In this document: piece by piece, positions 43,881-47,958 of the stretch | Position numbering within the stretch: position 1 is the stretch's first letter | Layout: every line of letters begins with the position of its first letter | Source of the DNA: Candidatus Roslinia caecavium | GTDB lineage: Bacteria; Bacillota; Clostridia; Monoglobales; Monoglobaceae | Reading direction: 5' to 3' | Length of the DNA stretch: 47,958 nt | Assembly (NCBI GenBank): GCA_904419955.1 | Contig: CAJFTO010000021.1 | Coordinates: forward strand, 1-47,958 | Notes under the pieces: generated by a model | The model's database searches: none | What the model was told of the DNA's origin: nothing | Seen by the model: only the letters and a program-made list of their open reading frames with translations | Program-made: the position numbers and the translations under genes

Positions 43881-44360
43881 TCAACGCCGTAGATCTACAG
43901 CCATAATATATTCTTCAGCGTTTTCATATGCGACGGTAAAGCCGACTTTCTCATACATCTTTACCGCGTAATTTGCTTTCTGAACGGACAGCGACGCTTT
44001 CGCATAGCCGTTTGATCTTAAAACGTCCAGTAACCGCTTAAGCGCCGACGTTCCGATCCCCAACCCTCTGTATTCTTTATGTACCGACATAGCGATAGAC
44101 GGCGTCTTGTCGTCGATGTGTCCGTAATCGTTCATTATCCGCGCCCAGACGGCGCCTACGATCTTTCCGTCTATCTCCGCTGCCACAGCTTTGTCGTGTT
44201 CCCGCTTTCCGAACCCGGATATATATTCTTGCAGTTCCGGAGAATTTATTATCGATCTGGGCGGCGGATCGGCTCCGTCGGGAATATAGATCGCCTCATA
44301 CAAAAAGTCGCTCAGAAGCGGATATTCTTCCTTTGTCATTTCTCTTATTATATAATCCAT
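43881..44360 (-). CDS. GNAT-family N-acetyltransferase
   Basis: The protein has 159 residues. SIAMSVHKEYRGLGIGTSAL is the acetyl-CoA loop, and SVQKANYAVKMYEKVGFT the classical fourth motif. Acceptor unknown. It lies 22 bp behind the flavin reductase-like gene and shares its strand. An AT-rich GCGAAATCG-CC-GATTTTTTGCG hairpin at about 43831-43856 could be its terminator. Confidence 0.88.
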   Translation of the reverse strand: MDYIIREMTKEEYPLLSDFLYEAIYIPDGADPPPRSIINSPELQEYISGFGKREHDKAVAAEIDGKIVGAVWARIMNDYGHIDDKTPSIAMSVHKEYRGLGIGTSALKRLLDVLRSNGYAKASLSVQKANYAVKMYEKVGFTVAYENAEEYIMAVDLRR

Positions 44361-44382
44361 AACTTATCTCCAAATATGGTAT

Positions 44383-45030
44383 CTAATCATACTTTTTTAT
44401 ATCCATATTCGCTATCGCAGACAGATTCGGCTCGCCTGTGACAAGATCCTGCGGCGCCGGTATCAGCGCCATAAAGCCGTCCTCGCCGTACCGTTTCTCA
44501 TATCCACGCGCGTATTCTTCATCAACCGAAATATGCTGAACCCGTCCTATGACCATAGCGGTTATCCCCGCGCCGCTCAGGTCTTGGATATCCTTTAAGG
44601 CGCATTCCATATTGATAAACGCCTCATCGATTATCGGCGCGTTTATCGTCTTGGCGCGGGAGAGCGTAAAGCCCCCGGTCTCAAATTCATCGTCTTCATA
44701 TCCGTTATGATCGATAGTAGCGACTAACTTGTCGTAGTAGCTTATCGGGAGGAAATTGATGCAAAAGCATTTTTCTCTTTCGATATTGGCAAAGGTATGC
44801 GTATGCCGGTACAGATTCCCCATCACGGCAAAGAACGCGGTCTTGTCGCCGTGAAAACAGCTCCATGCGTGAAAGCATACGTTTGGTTTACCGTTTTCCT
44901 TCCATGTGGTTATCGCGAATAATACCGTCGGTATCCCCGCCGTTACTTCAAAATGCGAAAACAGTTCAAATTCCTCCGGGTACGAGGGTTTAAAATACTT
45001 GGGAAAATCTTTTCCGATCTCTATTTTCAT
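44383..45030 (-). CDS. Flavin reductase (DIM6/NTAB)-family protein
   Basis: The protein has 215 residues from ATG 45030 (GAGGAGGAGC upstream; the frame extends to 45066). The split-barrel FMN-binding fold is suggested by GIPTVLFAITTWKENGKPNV, CINFLPISYYDKL and FINMECALKDIQDL. These proteins bind FMN and reduce flavins or act as partner reductases. Probably cotranscribed with the GNAT gene at 43881. Confidence 0.82.
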   Translation of the reverse strand: MKIEIGKDFPKYFKPSYPEEFELFSHFEVTAGIPTVLFAITTWKENGKPNVCFHAWSCFHGDKTAFFAVMGNLYRHTHTFANIEREKCFCINFLPISYYDKLVATIDHNGYEDDEFETGGFTLSRAKTINAPIIDEAFINMECALKDIQDLSGAGITAMVIGRVQHISVDEEYARGYEKRYGEDGFMALIPAPQDLVTGEPNLSAIANMDIKKYD

Positions 45031-45070
45031 TACAGCTCCTCCTCGCAATATCAAATAACTGCGCATCGCA

Positions 45071-45086
45071 GGGGACGCGCGTCCCC
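45071..45086. repeat. Perfect 16-bp GC palindrome
   Basis: GGGGACGCGCGTCCCC lies between the Vat-type gene and the flavin reductase gene. No T run follows on either strand, so it is not a typical terminator. It could stabilise an mRNA 3' end. Confidence 0.6.
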
Positions 45087-45108
45087 CGCAACGCCAACCG
45101 TCAACTAC

Positions 45109-45744
45109 TTATTGTAGGTCATGTATATTCCCGCTCTGAATCGCAAAAATATTCTCTTTAATTTTCTCATCCGGCCATTCCCACCACTTGATTTCAAGCA
45201 GACGTGAAATTATCTCGTCGGAAAATCTTTTTCTGATCGGCTTTGCCGGAACGCCGCCGACGATCGTATAGGGCGGAATATCCTTTGTAACTACCGCGCG
45301 GGCGCCGATAATCGCGCCGTCGCCGATCGTTACGCCTTGCATAACGACCGCTTCATATCCTATCCACACGTCGTTTCCGATCGCAATATCGCCTTTATTA
45401 TCCCACGAGTCCGTTAGGTTCGCCTTATCCAGATCCCACTCTTCAAAGAACAGCGGAAAGGGATATGTGGACAGCGAACCCAGCTTATGGTTAGCGCTTG
45501 TAAAAATAAATTTCGCCCCGCACGCGATCGAGCAGAATTTCCCGATTCTCAGCCTGTCGCGGTTGATTGGATAATGATACAATACGTTGTTCTTTTGAAA
45601 GTCTCTTGGATCGTTCACGAAATCGTTGTACATGGTATATTCGCCGACTTCGACGTTCGCGTCCGTAACGACACGCTTTAAATAAACGGTCTGCGTATCG
45701 CCCGTACGCGGATATATTGTTTTTGTTTTCTCCGATATAGTCAT
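45109..45744 (-). CDS. Vat/CatB-type xenobiotic acetyltransferase (left-handed beta-helix)
   Basis: The protein has 211 residues, the usual length. The hexapeptide-repeat helix is clear (IGKFCSIACGAKFIF, IAIGNDVWIGYEAVVMQGVTI, IIGARAVVTKDIPPYTIVGG, PAKPIRKRF). The N-terminal VGEYTMYNDF and the catalytic His in the SANHKLGSLSTYPF loop match streptogramin A and chloramphenicol (CatB) acetyltransferases. It probably acetylates a hydroxyl of a drug-like molecule; clinical resistance cannot be claimed. ATG 45744 follows CGGAGG. A 12-codon leader frame and a consensus-like promoter lie upstream. Confidence 0.88.
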   Translation of the reverse strand: MTISEKTKTIYPRTGDTQTVYLKRVVTDANVEVGEYTMYNDFVNDPRDFQKNNVLYHYPINRDRLRIGKFCSIACGAKFIFTSANHKLGSLSTYPFPLFFEEWDLDKANLTDSWDNKGDIAIGNDVWIGYEAVVMQGVTIGDGAIIGARAVVTKDIPPYTIVGGVPAKPIRKRFSDEIISRLLEIKWWEWPDEKIKENIFAIQSGNIHDLQ

Positions 45745-45770
45745 TATAAAAACCTCCGTTTGTATTTTTA

Positions 45771-45809
45771 TTATTTAACTATACCGGCGACTGCAATGCA
45801 GCGCTTCAC
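45771..45809 (-). CDS. Putative leader peptide upstream of the Vat-type gene
   Basis: GTG 45809 is preceded by GGGAGG with about 8-nt spacing and opens a 12-codon frame, MKRCIAVAGIVK, ending in TAA 27 nt before the Vat-type start codon. In the leader, CTCCG (within 45835-45841) can pair either with CGGAG upstream (45858-45863) or with the identical CGGAGG that is the ribosome binding site of the resistance gene (45753-45758). Leader peptides with such alternatives are typical of drug-inducible resistance genes; here it is inferred. Confidence 0.4.
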   Translation of the reverse strand: MKRCIAVAGIVK

Positions 45810-45897
45810 CTCTACCGCCTCCCAATAATCTATTCCGGAGCGTCGTCAGCTCCTGCGCCTCCGTTAAAATATGCTCTTTATTTACGCCTATATACGC

Positions 45898-45926
45898 ATA
45901 ATACCACATGCGCCGTAAATATTCAA
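45898..45926 (-). promoter_or_regulatory. Promoter of the Vat-type gene
   Basis: TTGAAT and TATTAT on the minus strand are separated by 17 bp with TGTGG before the -10. It gives a leader of about 145 nt containing the putative leader peptide. Confidence 0.75.
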
Positions 45927-46112
45927 CTCAGATCGAAAATAATTATATTAGAGAATAAGAAGCCCAAAAGGCTTTTCAGCGTAAGGATAATTAAAAATTA
46001 GTGATTTTTTTCGCGCTGTACTCCTTTAATATATTTTTTATATTTATTTATTATTTTTTTATTTTATTTTACGGTATTAAAAAAATATCACTTATATCAC
46101 CACGGAGCTTGC

Positions 46113-46220
46113 AAACTACCGTGAAAACGTTGTTTTTCCTAATGACTTTTGCCAAAAAAACATCACTAAACAGTCACTAAAACCGTCTGAAAACTCACTA
46201 GAGAATTTTACGCGTCACTG
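46113..46220. repeat. Partial repeat copy B and helically phased TCACTA motifs
   Basis: CCGTGAAAACGTTGTTTTT and ATGACTTTT at about 46119-46150 repeat the core and right arm of copies A and C, but no good left arm is found. It is followed by TCACTA at 46163, 46174 and 46195 and TCACTG at 46215. The steps of 11, 21 and 20 bp place all four on the same face of the helix. The same hexamer forms the left arm of copy C (46270). Confidence 0.6.
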
Positions 46221-46233
46221 ACATATGCGACCT

Positions 46234-46360
46234 TTAATGCAATCGTAATACTGGAAAATATTTGAAAAGTCACTAGGAATCCTGAAAGCCCGTGAAAACG
46301 TTGTTTTTCTAGTGACTTTTTTTTGGCGCGATATTATATAGTATAGAAAAATCGACATAG
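46234..46360. repeat. Structured intergenic repeat, copy C
   Basis: Same order of blocks as copy A. AAAAGTCACTAG (46266-46277) pairs perfectly over 12 bp with CTAGTGACTTTT (46309-46320). The loop contains GCCCGTGAAAACGTTG and a nested GAAAAC-GTT-GTTTTTC hairpin, followed by a T run. It lies downstream of the secreted-protein gene on the minus strand. Confidence 0.72.
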
Positions 46361-46533
46361 TTAATTATACAACATGATATTATAACATAAAAACGTTTTA
46401 ATCATCTTATTTATCTCGTAATAAAATATAAATCCATAAAATATTCTCAATAACATATCTTGTTTTCATCAAGCGAAACCGCGGGATAGAAATACCGGCT
46501 CCGGCAAAGTTTGAGGTTGCGTTAAAATGGAGC

Positions 46534-46560
46534 GGGCGAAGCCTGATGTTGGCTCCGCCC
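46534..46560 (-). terminator. Probable terminator of the secreted-protein gene
   Basis: On the minus strand GGGCGGAGCC and GGCTTCGCCC form a 10-bp stem with one G-U pair (the plus strand has an A-C mismatch there). TTTT follows after a short GCTCCA. It is 35 bp past the stop. Confidence 0.55.
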
Positions 46561-46595
46561 TATTTTTATTGAAGGATTATTTATTATTTTGCTTT

Positions 46596-47958
46596 TTACA
46601 AGCCCATCGCTATACACGGACTCATATCGTTGGGGTATAGGAAAGTCTTGACCGTTCCGCCCTCGGTATTTACGCTAAGGTCAACGTCCATAGCCTCAGT
46701 ATTTGCCGGTATCAGTTTGAACGCCGCGTCCGCTACGTTTCCGTTCTCGTCGTATACCGCCGCGATAAAGACCGCGGACTCCGCGCCCAGGTTGGTTATC
46801 CGAGCCTGAACCGAACCGTTTGTAAGCTGCGGTTTGGAGGTATAGTACAGCTCGTCGGTCGCTTCAGTATTGCCGTTTAGAGTTATATTTCCGTATTTGA
46901 CCTCTGCCATGTAGTCCTTGGTCGGAGTTCCCTCGACCGAATCGACCGCTATACCTACGTACAGCGTATCCGCGAGCCCCTCTATCGTAACGCTCTGCGG
47001 CTGTCTCGGGTTATTCGTCCAATCCTCTCCGTCGTCGGATACGTAGAACGTCAGCGTATCTCCCACTCTCTGGATACGCATATACTTCGGAACTCTGAAG
47101 GCTTCCTCGCTCGTGTCGTAGCCGTCCGCGTCGTTTGAAAGATCCGAACCGTCCGCGCCTGTGAAGAAGGATACGGCCGCTTCTCCGCCGACGGTATCTC
47201 TATATACGGCTCTGACGTTCTCGCCGTACTTGAGCCAGCCGTCCGCGAGCATAGCCATTCTCGAATCCGGGTCTAAGCTCTCTCTCAGCATGAGTCCGCT
47301 TATCTGTCCGTTTTCAAACTTAGCTATCTCCACCATCTCGGCGCTTATATCAAAATCGCCCGTTACCTCTTTATACATAAAGTCGCAGCTGTCGCTCGTT
47401 CCGCCGATCAGACCGCTTCCGAAGATGTCGTATACTCCGTTAACTTCCATCCCGGCTCCGCCTTCTCCGTCGAACGACGGCGTTCCTATCTGCGTATGCG
47501 TATATCCTTCCGCGTCGCTTGAGTTCTTGACGTACACTATCGACGTCGGGCTTCCCGTACTCTCGCCCTCGTTATTATACGCTCTCGACGTTAGGTAATG
47601 CGTCCCCGCTTCAAGCGTTATATTGTCGTCTATCTCGCTCGCGCCCTCGTACGTGCGTATAAGCTCGTTCCCGTCGTAGAGCTCCATCTTGGTTATCTCG
47701 GTTCCGTCAACGGGTATACCTACGGCGCTGTAATTCAGCTCCTCGTTATCGCTGATGACCGCCCAGTTGCCGTTGTCCACCGCGTAGCCGTTTATCTCGT
47801 CGCTGAGCGACGCTATAGCCGGAGACGTTACCACTATATCGGGGTTGCTCGGCGCGTCTTGGCTCTCGGTCCAGTCGTTTACATACGCCTCTATCCAGGT
47901 GTAGCCCGCCCATTCGCTGCTCTCTACTATATCGGTCTCGGACGCGCTTCCCATGCCG
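46596..47958 (-). CDS. C-terminal part of a large secreted polysaccharide lyase-like protein (runs off the window)
   Basis: The frame is open to the right edge, so the start lies outside; the ATG at 47954 is not the true start. The first visible residues, with WAGYTWIEAYVNDW, resemble the GYTNLEEYLN end of PL1-type pectate lyases. Then come an Ig-like segment (about 40-145), a beta-sandwich of DUF1349/concanavalin type (about 155-360, with SGLMLRESLDPDSRMAML) and a C-terminal domain of about 80 residues ending near FLYPNDMSP, shared with 3088-6399 and the remnant at 2626-2913. The catalytic domain itself is not visible; a pectin role is inferred. Confidence 0.7.
   Translation of the reverse strand, partial: GMGSASETDIVESSEWAGYTWIEAYVNDWTESQDAPSNPDIVVTSPAIASLSDEINGYAVDNGNWAVISDNEELNYSAVGIPVDGTEITKMELYDGNELIRTYEGASEIDDNITLEAGTHYLTSRAYNNEGESTGSPTSIVYVKNSSDAEGYTHTQIGTPSFDGEGGAGMEVNGVYDIFGSGLIGGTSDSCDFMYKEVTGDFDISAEMVEIAKFENGQISGLMLRESLDPDSRMAMLADGWLKYGENVRAVYRDTVGGEAAVSFFTGADGSDLSNDADGYDTSEEAFRVPKYMRIQRVGDTLTFYVSDDGEDWTNNPRQPQSVTIEGLADTLYVGIAVDSVEGTPTKDYMAEVKYGNITLNGNTEATDELYYTSKPQLTNGSVQARITNLGAESAVFIAAVYDENGNVADAAFKLIPANTEAMDVDLSVNTEGGTVKTFLYPNDMSPCIAMGL

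Larger units (their letters stand above)
45927..46595. other. AT-rich intergenic region with repeats
   Basis: About 670 bp without a supportable gene. It contains a weak AAGCC/GGCTT hairpin with TTT at 45961-45978, an A/T-only tract with long T runs (about 46032-46078), a partial repeat copy with phased TCACTA motifs (46113-46220), repeat copy C (46234-46360), AT-rich sequence and a terminator-like hairpin (46534-46560). Confidence 0.6.

Noticed and set aside
46286..46310. cre-like catabolite repression site in the repeat loop (TGAAAACGTT)
   Set aside because: The match to the cre consensus is only partial, the symmetry is better explained by the small AAAAC-GTT-GTTTT hairpin, and the position is downstream, not upstream, of genes.
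1..47958. CRISPR arrays, insertion sequences or prophage genes
   Set aside because: No regularly spaced repeats with spacers, no transposase or integrase motifs and no phage structural genes were seen.

Overview
The window reads as the chromosome of an anaerobic, fibre-degrading member of the Clostridia (Bacillota). The evidence is the Gram-positive type nusA-infB operon (with ylxR and ylxQ), ribonuclease J, NrdR, strong AGGAGG ribosome binding sites, frequent TTG and GTG starts, and a set of secreted or cytoplasmic carbohydrate-active enzymes aimed at plant and host glycans. A pectin specialist such as a Monoglobus-like organism would fit, but that is a guess. No phage, transposase, integrase or CRISPR array was seen.

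Layout. 1-3 kb: a structured repeat, a membrane-anchored RCC1-repeat protein, tRNA-Arg(CCG), and two gene remnants (a frameshifted RelB/DinJ antitoxin and an orphan C-terminal domain). 3-9.6 kb: a carbohydrate block of a GLUG/DNRLRE secreted protein, a GH28-like beta-helix enzyme and an AraC regulator. 9.7-14.1 kb: a minus-strand run of GH43, MATE exporter, C_GCAxxG_C_C protein and amidohydrolase. 14.3-18.2 kb: ribonuclease J with a leader of about 650 nt, and a phosphohexomutase-like protein that has lost its catalytic loop. 18.7-22 kb: uracil-DNA glycosylase and a membrane-anchored SGNH acetylesterase. 22.2-31.6 kb: nrdR, then rimP-nusA-ylxR-ylxQ-infB-rbfA-nrnA-truB-ribF from a perfect-consensus promoter, ending at a strong bidirectional terminator. 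31.7-34.7 kb: a two-component system and a non-coding region. 34.7-39.7 kb: GH38 alpha-mannosidase, a YfcE-type phosphodiesterase and a GNAT. 39.7-45.9 kb: an accessory island, all on the minus strand, of small-molecule acetyltransferases, VOC, arsenate reductase, flavin reductases, DUF3795/DUF6440 and a Vat-type acetyltransferase, with at least two broken genes. 45.9-46.6 kb: AT-rich DNA with repeats. 46.6 kb to the end: the C-terminal part of a large secreted protein, probably a pectate lyase.

The most interesting candidate system lies at 33.1-34.7 kb. The response-regulator gene and an unannotated divergent transcription unit have promoters of the same architecture: two TTTAAGG-like heptamers 4 bp apart, then 9 bp, then TATAAT. 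The divergent unit has no long ORF. It can form a 14-bp stem and a 12-bp stem that encloses a 7-bp hairpin, ends in a terminator-like hairpin with a T run, and carries a CU-rich loop whose 8-nt core is complementary to the Shine-Dalgarno region of the adjacent histidine kinase. I propose a response-regulator-controlled small RNA that may feed back on its own kinase. Other leads are a repeat element with compensatory base changes, a leader peptide ahead of the Vat-type gene, the long ribonuclease J leader, and the phosphohexomutase pseudoenzyme.
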